Of a stretch of DNA of 64,000 nucleotides, positions 25,889-33,808 are shown piece by piece. The position numbers were made by a program, and so were the translations under genes. Source of the stretch: Paenibacillus montaniterrae (GTDB taxonomy: Bacteria; Bacillota; Bacilli; Paenibacillales; Paenibacillaceae); the NCBI RefSeq assembly GCF_018403185.1, contig NZ_BOSE01000001.1:496001-560000 (forward strand), written 5' to 3'. Each line of letters begins with the position of its first letter. Position 1 is the first letter of the stretch. The notes beneath the pieces were generated by a model. The model searched no databases and was not told the origin of the DNA. It worked only from the letters and a program-made list of their open reading frames with translations.

Positions 25889-26993
25889 TATCGAATCCCT
25901 CCCCTTCCAGCAAATTGTCGATTTCACTTGTCAGCAAAGCCAGCACGGCATTTTGTCGCTGTCGGAGCAAATAAGCCGCTTGCTCGGCAGCCTCGTTCCA
26001 GTACGTGCTAATAACTAGTATATCGTGCTGGCTCAAGCCTTCATCAGCAAAGCGGTGCAGCATATCGCTCAAAGATTCCGTTCGTTCCAGGACAAGCCCT
26101 GCCATTAGCTCAAGAATTGCCTGCCAATGACCTTCGCCAGCCGCAGGCAGCAGCAAGGCGCTGTCAGCTTGCTCAAGACTGCGCATATTGGCAGCAAAGC
26201 CTGCCTCCATGCCTTGAGCAATAACCTCTCTCGTTATGCCCGCGGCTACATTAATCGAGCGTTCGATCAGGTCCTGATTGGTAACCGTTCTCCACATTTC
26301 TTCATTATCGTCAATATTAACGACGACAAGCAGCTTGCGGTTGGCAGTAAATTCATACTGATGCACCTGCAGCTGACCAGAGCGGGCTGTCGCTTTCCAG
26401 TTCACATGCTTAAGCGAATCGCCGTATTGATAAGGCCGCGTGCCAGCCACGACAAATGGATCGGGCAATATAAATCGTTTTACGATATGATCGCCTTGCC
26501 AGGAATGGTAGGGCATCTGCTCGAGCGGCAGCTGCAGCGGCTTCGGATAGACCGTAATTTTGGAATCAAGCGGAATTTGCTTTGTAACACGACTCATGCC
26601 AAACAAGTCTCCGCTAGTCAGCGTTACCGTGCGCAGCATATAAATGCCGCGTCGGCGCGGCTTTAGCGTATGCGTTCTGCGAATACGCTGATAACCGGAA
26701 AGCGTAAAAAAGCTTCCATGATTTTGATCATATTGGCCCCTGCTTACCGAAAAATTTTCCTGCCCGGCAAATTGCAGCGAAGCATCAAGCGAAGATTCCA
26801 CGTACAGCCATGGAATCGGCAGACGCTTGCTGTTCGAAAGCACTTCAACCATGCCAATCGGCTCATCTTGAAAGCAGGTTTTCTCCGTAAAATATCTTGT
26901 ATACTGCACATTTTTCAACACAAAACGCTTAAACAGCAAATGCTGCAGCAGCACAGCAAGCATAGCAATTAGTATAAACCAGAATACGACCAT
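25860..26993 (-). CDS. DUF58-domain protein
   Basis: 377 residues. One N-terminal helix (VVFWFILIAMLAVLLQHLLF), an early beta-rich part, and the DUF58 signature YQYGDSLKHVNWKATARSG near residue 195, followed by a von Willebrand-like segment (LLVVVNIDDNEEMW). In other bacteria such proteins work with MoxR ATPases, perhaps in cell-envelope or enzyme maturation. The ATG lies four bases after the moxR stop, so translation is coupled. Confidence 0.85.
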   Translation of the reverse strand: MVVFWFILIAMLAVLLQHLLFKRFVLKNVQYTRYFTEKTCFQDEPIGMVEVLSNSKRLPIPWLYVESSLDASLQFAGQENFSVSRGQYDQNHGSFFTLSGYQRIRRTHTLKPRRRGIYMLRTVTLTSGDLFGMSRVTKQIPLDSKITVYPKPLQLPLEQMPYHSWQGDHIVKRFILPDPFVVAGTRPYQYGDSLKHVNWKATARSGQLQVHQYEFTANRKLLVVVNIDDNEEMWRTVTNQDLIERSINVAAGITREVIAQGMEAGFAANMRSLEQADSALLLPAAGEGHWQAILELMAGLVLERTESLSDMLHRFADEGLSQHDILVISTYWNEAAEQAAYLLRQRQNAVLALLTSEIDNLLEGEGFDNGTPDRIPS

Positions 26994-26997
26994 GGCA

Positions 26998-27957
26998 CTA
27001 TACTCTTTCAGGCAGTGGCTCTGCCGGCACAGCTACCTGCTGCAGCACTTGCTCAATGACACGCTCCGCTGCTGCTGTACCGCGATTTATACCTTTCAGA
27101 GCGAGCCTGTGTGCAAGAACCGGAAGCGCCATTGCTTTAATATCGTCCGGTACAACATAGCTTCTGCCCATTAATGCGGCGTGTACCTGAGACGCTCTCA
27201 GCAGCGCCTGGCTGCCGCGCGGCGATACGCCGATCAGCACCTCTTCCTTGGCGCGCGTAGCTTCTACCAGCTCCACGATATAGCGCAGCAGTTCATCGTG
27301 TATGCTGATCTTAGCATAGTCCTTCCCTGCTTCCAGCACCTGCTGCTGCGTAATAACAGGCTGAAGCTGCTGCAGAGGGTTAGCTTCCTTAAAGCGTCTC
27401 AGCAGCTCTACACCTTCATCGCTTGACGGATAGCCCATTTTAATTTTGAACAGAAAACGGTCAAGCTGAGCTTCCGGAAGTGGAAAGGTTCCCTGCTGCT
27501 CAATCGGGTTTTGCGTTGCAATAACCATAAATGGCGAATCAAGCGCCATCGTCATGCCGTCTACGCTGACCTGCCGCTCCTCCATACATTCCAGCAAGCT
27601 CGATTGCGTGCGCGGCGTAGCGCGGTTAATCTCATCGGCAAGCAAAATATTGCTGAAAATCGGGCCAGCACGGAATTCAAACTCACCACTTTTTTGATTA
27701 AAATATTGGATGCCGCTCAAATCAGAAGGTAAAAGGTCCGGCGTAAACTGAATCCGCTTAAACTGCAGCGAAAGCGAGCTCGCCAACGATTTTGCCAGCA
27801 TCGTTTTCCCTGTGCCAGGCACATCCTCCAACAGAACATGTCCACCCGTAATAAGCGCAATAACAAGAAGTCTCGTAACATCCTCCTTGCCAACAATAAC
27901 TTTTCCGATATTATCATTTACTGCTTGATAAATTTGCTGTATCGCCGTATTTCCCAC
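26998..27957 (-). CDS. MoxR-family AAA+ ATPase
   Basis: 319-residue chaperone-like ATPase: Walker A DVPGTGKTMLAKSLA near residue 44, Walker B LLADEINRATPRTQSSLLE near 110, sensor 1 ATQNPIEQQG near 150, and an ISPRGSQALLRASQVHA-like C-terminal lid (VSPRGSQALLRASQ). The GTG start has GGAGG eight bases upstream. First gene of a three-gene unit with DUF58 and DUF4129 proteins. Element B lies directly upstream of its leader. Confidence 0.92.
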   Translation of the reverse strand: MGNTAIQQIYQAVNDNIGKVIVGKEDVTRLLVIALITGGHVLLEDVPGTGKTMLAKSLASSLSLQFKRIQFTPDLLPSDLSGIQYFNQKSGEFEFRAGPIFSNILLADEINRATPRTQSSLLECMEERQVSVDGMTMALDSPFMVIATQNPIEQQGTFPLPEAQLDRFLFKIKMGYPSSDEGVELLRRFKEANPLQQLQPVITQQQVLEAGKDYAKISIHDELLRYIVELVEATRAKEEVLIGVSPRGSQALLRASQVHAALMGRSYVVPDDIKAMALPVLAHRLALKGINRGTAAAERVIEQVLQQVAVPAEPLPERV

Positions 27958-27993
27958 ATTAACGCCTCCGACAAATTATTTTGCATCATTGCT

Positions 27994-28149
27994 CCGGAGC
28001 AAAGCATCCTCCAGTCGCTTTTTAAATCAGCGCTCCGGAGCAAAGCATCCTCCAGTCGCTTTTTTAATCGTAATGCTCTTATTTAAATTTTTTAAGGTTG
28101 TATTACGATGTTAAAGGCGACCCTCTCCGTTTTTCGGATGCTTTGCTCC
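27994..28149 (-). repeat. Element B, copy 5, with duplicated arm
   Basis: Full palindrome at 28037-28149 with perfectly complementary 14-base outer arms; inner arms ATCGTAATGC and GTATTACGAT. An additional arm copy is at 27994-28028. It ends about 37 bases upstream of the moxR GTG. Confidence 0.88.
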
Positions 28150-28161
28150 TCCGCTGTAGCT

Positions 28162-28322
28162 TTTTTTGAGTGTAGGACAAAGTAGCTTGGACGCTAGTAG
28201 AAAATGAGGAGCGCAGCGTAGGCAAAAAGCTACGTGAGCACTGGAATTTTCGCTAGCGTTCAAGATTCGACGTCGACTAATCCACAACGCCCAGCATCGT
28301 CATCAAAGTCCAATTTTTAAAC
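28162..28322 (-). repeat. Element A, copy 11
   Basis: Tail joined to B through TTTTTTTGAGTGTAGGAC. Inner arms TTGGACGCTAGTAGAAAAT and ATTTTCGCTAGCGTTCAA; head AAAGTCCAATTTTTAAAC. Confidence 0.87.
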
Positions 28323-28339
28323 TACCTCTACCAATGAGA

Positions 28340-28506
28340 GTTTAAAAATTGGGCTTTCAGGACCAAGAAGCTTGGACGCTAGTAGAAAATGAGGAGCGCA
28401 GCGTAGGCAAAAGCTACGTGAGCACCGCAGCTTTCGGTAGCGTGACATATTCGCCGTCGAGTACGCTACGAAGCAGCACATCGTCATCAAAGTCCGATTT
28501 TTAAAC
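28340..28506 (-). repeat. Element A, copy 12 (mixed inner stem)
   Basis: Outer arms GTTTAAAAATTGGGCTTT and AAAGTCCGATTTTTAAAC; inner arms of the two different subtypes, TTGGACGCTAG and TAGCGTGACAT, so pairing is partial as in copy 9. Confidence 0.87.
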
Positions 28507-28523
28507 CACCTCTACCAATGAGA

Positions 28524-28729
28524 GTTTAAAAATTGGGCTTTCAGGACCAAGAAGCTTGGACGCTAGTAGAAAATGAGGAGCGCAGCGTAGGCAAAAAGCT
28601 ACGTGAGCACCTGAAATGTTTCCGTAGGAAACATACTTCGGAAGCATGATCCCTCTCGCTAGCGTTCAAGATTCGACGCCGAATAAGCTACAACGAAGTT
28701 ACATCGTCATCAAAGTCCAATTTTTAAAC
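28524..28729 (-). repeat. Element A, copy 13 (nested module)
   Basis: 206 bases. Outer arms GTTTAAAAATTGGGCTTT and AAAGTCCAATTTTTAAAC; nested module ATGTTTCC-GTA-GGAAACAT plus CTTCGGAAG. Its head ends 5 bases from the stop of the YdjC-like gene. Confidence 0.9.
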
Positions 28730-28734
28730 CACCT

Positions 28735-29664
28735 CTAAAAAGGGTACGTGCGCTTTGAGTTTTGGCGTTGTACATCCTGCAACTCGCGCCACCCTATTAG
28801 CTTGATTCCTTCATCCTGCAAAAACTGCTGCAGCTCTGGACGCTGCAGCGCTTCCCATTCTATAATTCGCTTGCCTGCATGCCTATGAAAATAGGAAAGC
28901 TCTGCGGATGGCGCGCTTGGATGCACAATGAGTTCGGATACGCCCGGCTTCAGCTTTTTTAAATAATCGGTCAACTGCTGTAGAAATCCATCCGTCGTTT
29001 CACCTTCAGTCGATTCAAATGGAAGTCCGATCAAATAATCGATCAGCACAACTCCCTTCTGATCGGCAAGCTGCGCAAGCGCTCTCAATTGCGGCTCTAC
29101 CGCCTGCGGCACAACCTCTTGCTGTGCTGGATTGATAAAGCGCGGCAGTCGAAACGGCAAGCCGTAATGCGCACAAACATCAAATACTTCCAGCAAAAAA
29201 TGTCTGCCGGTCACCAGGCCGTACAAGCTGCCCATATGGCTGTCTGCATGCGTCGGCTTCATGCCTAGCGTCAATGCCAATTCAATCTGGTGATTAAGCT
29301 CAAGCGCTACTTGACTCGGAGAAGCTGCTTGCTCAAAGCCTTGGCAATCCGCGTAAAAGTAGCCCTCCTTCGTTACCAGACTCGACACATCCGCATTGCG
29401 CGTAACAGGCCCCCATTTATAGGTGTCCCATTCGCTTGTAAAGGTGAAGTGCACCCCAACATCATACTGAGAGTTGGCAGCACTCCAGCTCGCTGCAGCC
29501 CGAGCATAGGCGCATGGCAGCATCACAGTCGCCGAGCTGACGGTACGAGCCTGCAGCAGCTGCTGAATCCCTTCGTTAAAGGAAGCGCTCAAGCCAAAGT
29601 CATCGCAGTTAATAATAAGCAGCCGATCCTGCTCAGAGTATCCCAACTGTGTCGCCAAACTCAT
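28735..29664 (-). CDS. YdjC/ChbG-family carbohydrate deacetylase
   Basis: 309 residues. The metal motif NCDDFGLSASFNEG near residue 18, THADSHMG near residue 135 and the C-terminal ELIVHPSAPSAELSY segment match the YdjC-like deacetylases, which remove acetyl groups from N-acetylated sugars such as diacetylchitobiose. No signal peptide, so cytoplasmic. The start at 29664 has GAGGG upstream and matches family length; a longer frame to 29751 would overlap the phosphotransferase gene. The substrate is not readable. Confidence 0.88.
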   Translation of the reverse strand: MSLATQLGYSEQDRLLIINCDDFGLSASFNEGIQQLLQARTVSSATVMLPCAYARAAASWSAANSQYDVGVHFTFTSEWDTYKWGPVTRNADVSSLVTKEGYFYADCQGFEQAASPSQVALELNHQIELALTLGMKPTHADSHMGSLYGLVTGRHFLLEVFDVCAHYGLPFRLPRFINPAQQEVVPQAVEPQLRALAQLADQKGVVLIDYLIGLPFESTEGETTDGFLQQLTDYLKKLKPGVSELIVHPSAPSAELSYFHRHAGKRIIEWEALQRPELQQFLQDEGIKLIGWRELQDVQRQNSKRTYPF

Positions 29665-29681
29665 TCTGCATCCCTCGCCTT

Positions 29682-30665
29682 CTATTGCGTTACTAGCTTT
29701 AATTGATTCATACAGGTTATGACATACGCTGCATGGGCAATAATGCCGCACAAAACCTCTGGCGAATCAAGCCCTTGCTTGAAGCGCTCAATAAAATGCA
29801 TCGCAACATCAACACTGCGCAGCTTGATCAGCGCCGGCAGCAGCGTCAATTCCTCCTTCTGCAAAGGCACCGTCGCGATAAATGCCTGCAGCATAGCTTC
29901 CAGCCTCGGTTCAAGCTGCTCTGTCGTTGGCTTTATCATTTCAGAAAGCAGAACAGCCAGCTCCATTGCCCTTAAATCCCATGTTACAAATTCAAAGTCA
30001 AGCACAGCCACGATGCTTTGCCTAATGGCCAATGAATTGCTGCAATTGAGATCACCGTGAATCCATTGATGCGGCAAAGCCTGCAGCTGCGGCTTTAATT
30101 GCTCCAGCTCGACACGTTCAGCTTGAATAAGCAGCAGCTCATCCTTCTGCTTGGCCAGCTGAGCATCCTCAAGCAGCACCTGCAGCGCATTATTATCAAA
30201 CGGCGGGTAATTGCTCTCCAGCTCATAATATGGCGTATAGGCTGGTGCTTCCTCGATTTGCAGCTGTGCAAAGGCTTTGCTTAACTGCGCCGCCGCATCA
30301 GCCAAGCTGACCATGCTCTGCATATTTTCGGCAGACGGCCGCTCTCCGTCAATGTAGACGAAGGCAGCAGCCAGCTTGCCGTTTTGCAACTGAGTTATTA
30401 TTGAATGCTGTTTATTGGCAATAGGCTGCGGTGTAGCAATAGCCAGTCTTGTCTGCTTCAGCTCGGCAAGCATCGTATGCTCGAATTGCAGCTTGCTTCG
30501 ATCAGCGTGGTTGTTGTAAATTCGCACCACACGTTTGTCTTGATCATCCTCGATCATTACCGTTGTATTGTTCATACCACTCGGCCCCGGGATCACCCGT
30601 GGCTTCCCTTGCCAGACATATTGAGCCAGCACATTGTCCAACTCTTCGCTTTGATGCTTGCTCAT
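29682..30665 (-). CDS. Aminoglycoside phosphotransferase/homoserine kinase II-like protein
   Basis: 327 residues with the kinase-fold motifs of the APH family: GPSGMNNTTVMI near residue 22, VVRIYNNHADRS near 45, the catalytic loop HQWIHGDLNCSN near 200 and the metal-binding VLDFEFVTWDLRAMELA near 221. It phosphorylates a small molecule; the substrate cannot be told. It precedes the deacetylase gene by 17 bases and has AAGGGAG before its ATG, so the two form one unit, perhaps handling an amino sugar. Confidence 0.85.
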   Translation of the reverse strand: MSKHQSEELDNVLAQYVWQGKPRVIPGPSGMNNTTVMIEDDQDKRVVRIYNNHADRSKLQFEHTMLAELKQTRLAIATPQPIANKQHSIITQLQNGKLAAAFVYIDGERPSAENMQSMVSLADAAAQLSKAFAQLQIEEAPAYTPYYELESNYPPFDNNALQVLLEDAQLAKQKDELLLIQAERVELEQLKPQLQALPHQWIHGDLNCSNSLAIRQSIVAVLDFEFVTWDLRAMELAVLLSEMIKPTTEQLEPRLEAMLQAFIATVPLQKEELTLLPALIKLRSVDVAMHFIERFKQGLDSPEVLCGIIAHAAYVITCMNQLKLVTQ

Positions 30666-30735
30666 TTGCCGATCTCCCTTACCATTACTCTAACCTTTTA
30701 CTCACTTCATTTATCTAATTTTAAAGATATACCGC

Positions 30736-31407
30736 TTATTTTAATCGTTCTATTTTTCTATGTATGCTCTGTTTCCAGACATCCGCAAGCTCAGGGATGG
30801 AGGCCAGCTGTTCGTACTGCTCCAGTGTGCTCGCCTTGCCATACATGATGCGATTTGCTTCAAATATTGACATAGAATGCTGCGCGCGGCTTACAGGTAT
30901 GAATTCCATGCCAGTGCCAACTTCTCCTTCTTCCAGCACTCGCAAATAAAAACCGGTATAGCCGCTTTCTCTGGAAAGCTGAACGAGCTCGGGCCACTGA
31001 TTGCGAATGCCAAGCTTGAAGCAAGGCTGTCTTGGCTGACTAACCTGAACGACGAGACTGCCAACACGATAAATGTCCCCGATATTTACGCTATCTTCCG
31101 TCCAGCTGCTCAGCGTCATATTTTCGCCGAACGAGCCTGGCGCAAGAGCACGACCTAGCTGCTGCCAATAGCTGTAGCTCGACTGCAAATAGACGCAGAT
31201 CGCTTTATCAGGGCCACCATGATTTTCAGTGTCTCCCTGCGCATCGCCTTCCACACCAGTAGCGCTTACGTGATGCACTGCTGTGGAGGCATCCTTAAAT
31301 ATAGCACTCAGCACCTGCTTGCTGCCGTGCGCGATTTCCCTTGGCTTGCCAACATGAAACGATACGATTGTTGCGTTGGCTGAGCCATTTTCCAGCTCAT
31401 TTCCCAT
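30736..31407 (-). CDS. MOSC-domain protein (YiiM-like)
   Basis: 223 residues. The MOSC domain shows GVEGDAQGDTENHGGPDKAICVY, SFGENMTL and the conserved cysteine region SQPRQPCFKLG. The C-terminal segment (SIFEANRIMYG) is the helical extension of YiiM/YuaD proteins. MOSC proteins bind the molybdenum cofactor and reduce N-hydroxylated compounds or carry sulfur. The start at 31407 is chosen for AGGTGGTGA eight bases upstream. It seems to be a single gene. Confidence 0.87.
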   Translation of the reverse strand: MGNELENGSANATIVSFHVGKPREIAHGSKQVLSAIFKDASTAVHHVSATGVEGDAQGDTENHGGPDKAICVYLQSSYSYWQQLGRALAPGSFGENMTLSSWTEDSVNIGDIYRVGSLVVQVSQPRQPCFKLGIRNQWPELVQLSRESGYTGFYLRVLEEGEVGTGMEFIPVSRAQHSMSIFEANRIMYGKASTLEQYEQLASIPELADVWKQSIHRKIERLK

Positions 31408-31596
31408 ACAATCACCACCTAATTCCATTATAGCTTCATTATGACGAAATTGGCAAAATTGCTGGAAGATTTGTCTCGTTTCGACAAATTGAAAGCGCCA
31501 GGCAGCTTGCTGCTCCCGTCGAAAGCAGGGCGACTTTTGTAAACATCTGCGCTTGCCCGGGAAATAAACGCAATAATTTCCCTGTGCAATAATTCT

Positions 31597-33216
31597 TTAT
31601 TGCAGCGGCATTCTTCTCTCTATCTCGAATAAATCGTTGCTTCCTTTCGTGTCATAGGACAACGGCTTGCTGACAACTCCTTTAGTCATCATTGCATAGA
31701 TGCTAATTACAAGCAACGGCACAGCTATAATAAGCAAAGCTGTCAGCGGCAAGCTAGCCCCTGCCGCACTGACAAGCGCTGTTAGAAGCAGCATGCTGCC
31801 AAAGCGAATCGCCTTTTCCCAGCCTGCCACCTTCCAAAGCGAAGCTTGATCAGCCAACGGTGTGAAGAAAAAAAGAATTGCGTACAGACTGCCATAACAG
31901 ATAACGGCCAGCAGCGTTGAAGTTATAAATATATCTTCTGTCGGAATGTAATAGATGGCTGCCAGCATAAGCAATGCAAGTACAGTAACAGCAAACAGCG
32001 CGCGCTGCGGAGACTGCTTCAAATAATGCATTGCCGCAAGCTGCTGTTTAAAAGGCAGCAAACCGTCTCGCGCCAATGCCATTAATGTGCGAGCGCCGCT
32101 TTGCAGCAGTGTCGAGCTTGATGCCCAGCAGCTAAGCATTGCCACTGCCACCAAAGCGTAACCAAGAACAGAGGATTGTCCTAACAGGTAAACAAGCCAT
32201 GCTTCTCCCGTTTGTCCAGCTCCAGCAATGCCAAAGTTCATATATAAAATTGCCAGTACCAGTATAAGCACCAGCCCGATCATGTAGGAATAACAGGTTG
32301 ACAACAGCGTCGCCCAAGAAACTTTAATTTTGGGTTCGATCGTTTCTTCAGCATGCTGGGCGCTAATATCTCCCCCAATAAAGCAGCGACACATTAATGC
32401 AAGCAGAAGTCCCCAGTTTGCCGGGTCAAGCTCGCTTACTGCAGGAAACCAGCCTGCTACCGATGCATCGGCAAGAAAAAGATGCATGCCATTGTAGCTG
32501 TCTCCTCTCCAAACCATCACGGCGCAAACGATCAGCAGCACAATTCCGCATAGCTGCAGCAACCATGCAATGATGTGAAAGGTACGATACACAGTGCTTT
32601 TCAGCCACGCCAAAATCACTTGAGTCAAGACACAGATCGCTACTGCAATCGTCATTCCTCCAGGCTGATTAAGCCAGGAAATGGACACAGGAAGCAAAAG
32701 CTTAAGAAAAAACACAAAGCCATAACTGTAACCGATCAACAGCAGCGTTTGTCCAATCAATTGCAGGCTGCCGATAATGCTTCCAAGCCATGTTCCGCCT
32801 TTTCGCAAAGCAACATGATAAAGACCGCCCGCTGTTGGCTGTGCGGATAAATACTGACCAACCAGTGCGAACAGCATAATAAAAAACAAACCTAGTCCAC
32901 AATAAACAAATAAGCTGCTCCCTAGTCCCCCATTCATCATGATTGGTGCTAGCATAAGCAGTAGAATTGGTAGAATTCCGATCGCGTTCATCGCAATACT
33001 AAATATAGAGACCTCACCATACTGGCGTCTCAAATATTGACCGAAGCCAAAACGATGCAGCTCATATTTGTCTTGCAGCTGCTGCACAACCTTCCCATAG
33101 CGCAAGCCACTAATATAGTTTATACTGCGCAAGCCCTTCTGGGCCTTGATTGTAATAAGCAGCATACAAACAACTGCTGTCAGCACTAGCAGCATAAACA
33201 ACATAATTCCTATCAT
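31597..33216 (-). CDS. APC-superfamily amino acid permease-like transporter
   Basis: 539 residues. An unusual N-terminus has one helix (IMLFMLLVLTAVVCMLLITI) and a basic linker of about 50 residues. It is followed by about twelve helices with the APC consensus helix 1 (FSIAMNAIGILPILLL) and the LSAQPTAGGLYHVALRKGG segment near residue 125. The start at 33216 follows GGAGGTG; a longer frame into the repeats has no ribosome site. The transported compound is unknown. The 5' region runs into repeat remnants. Confidence 0.82.
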   Translation of the reverse strand: MIGIMLFMLLVLTAVVCMLLITIKAQKGLRSINYISGLRYGKVVQQLQDKYELHRFGFGQYLRRQYGEVSIFSIAMNAIGILPILLLMLAPIMMNGGLGSSLFVYCGLGLFFIMLFALVGQYLSAQPTAGGLYHVALRKGGTWLGSIIGSLQLIGQTLLLIGYSYGFVFFLKLLLPVSISWLNQPGGMTIAVAICVLTQVILAWLKSTVYRTFHIIAWLLQLCGIVLLIVCAVMVWRGDSYNGMHLFLADASVAGWFPAVSELDPANWGLLLALMCRCFIGGDISAQHAEETIEPKIKVSWATLLSTCYSYMIGLVLILVLAILYMNFGIAGAGQTGEAWLVYLLGQSSVLGYALVAVAMLSCWASSSTLLQSGARTLMALARDGLLPFKQQLAAMHYLKQSPQRALFAVTVLALLMLAAIYYIPTEDIFITSTLLAVICYGSLYAILFFFTPLADQASLWKVAGWEKAIRFGSMLLLTALVSAAGASLPLTALLIIAVPLLVISIYAMMTKGVVSKPLSYDTKGSNDLFEIERRMPLQ

Positions 33217-33335
33217 CACTACACCTCCATAGTCGAGTATATGTAAGGGTAGTTGATAGCATGTCATGATTAAGCACTGCACAGCACTAACGACGAGACG
33301 AATACGCCAAAAAAATTTGGAAGCAAGACAAATAA

Positions 33336-33352
33336 CCCCACTAACCGTGGGG
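33336..33352. terminator. Short GC hairpin upstream of the permease gene
   Basis: CCCCAC and GTGGGG arms with a five-base loop. There is only a weak T-rich tail on the minus strand. It may end transcripts coming from the ABC ATPase gene through the repeat array. Confidence 0.4.
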
Positions 33353-33361
33353 CATCTAAAA

Positions 33362-33440
33362 GATTTCGCCAGCATTCAAGATTCGCCGCTGTCAACTAAG
33401 CTGCGAAGCGATCCATCGTCATCAAAGCCGGATTTTGAAC
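33362..33440 (-). repeat. Element A, half copy 14
   Basis: Only the head half is present: inner arm remnant AGCATTCAAGATTCGCCG, then CATCGTCATCAAAG and the outer arm GCCGGATTTTGAAC. The tail is lost. Confidence 0.75.
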
Positions 33441-33456
33441 TACCCTTCCAATGAAA

Positions 33457-33622
33457 GTTCAAAATTCGGCTTTCAGGACCAAGAAGATTGGACGCTAGTA
33501 GAAAATGAGGAGCGCAGCGTAGGCACTTGCTACGTGAGCACCGCAGTTTTCGCTAGCGTTCAAGATTCGCCGTCGACTACGCTACAGAGAAGTCACATCG
33601 TCATCAAAGTCGGATTTTGAAC
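33457..33622 (-). repeat. Element A, copy 15
   Basis: 166 bases. Outer arms GTTCAAAATTCGGCTTT and AAAGTCGGATTTTGAAC; inner arms TTGGACGCTAGTAGAAAAT and GTTTTCGCTAGCGTTCAA. Confidence 0.9.
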
Positions 33623-33638
33623 CACCCTTCCAATGAAA

Positions 33639-33804
33639 GTTCAAAATTCGGCTTTCAGGACCAAGAAGATGACCGCATACTAGAAAGCGAGGAGCGCAGC
33701 GTAGATAACCGCTACGTGAGCACCGGAGCTTTCGGTAGGCGGTCATATTCGCCGTCGACTACGCTACTGAGAAGTCACATCGTCATCAAAGCCGGATTTT
33801 GAAC
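33639..33804 (-). repeat. Element A, copy 16 (GACCGC stem variant)
   Basis: 166 bases. Outer arms GTTCAAAATTCGGCTTT and AAAGCCGGATTTTGAAC; inner arms ATGACCGCATACTAGAAAGC and GCTTTCGGTAGGCGGTCAT, a distinct stem that pairs fully at ATGACCGC. Its head ends 4 bases from the stop of the ABC ATPase gene. Confidence 0.92.
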
Positions 33805-33808
33805 CACC

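Noticed and set aside
33435..33802. Two similar 61-codon frames repeated 182 bases apart
   Set aside because: They follow the tandem A elements. Differences fall where stem pairing, not codon meaning, is preserved, there is no ribosome site, and the start is a TTG within an outer arm.
2599..33804. Insertion sequence copies
   Set aside because: No transposase frame lies in any element A or B and no target duplications could be made out; at most they are non-autonomous.
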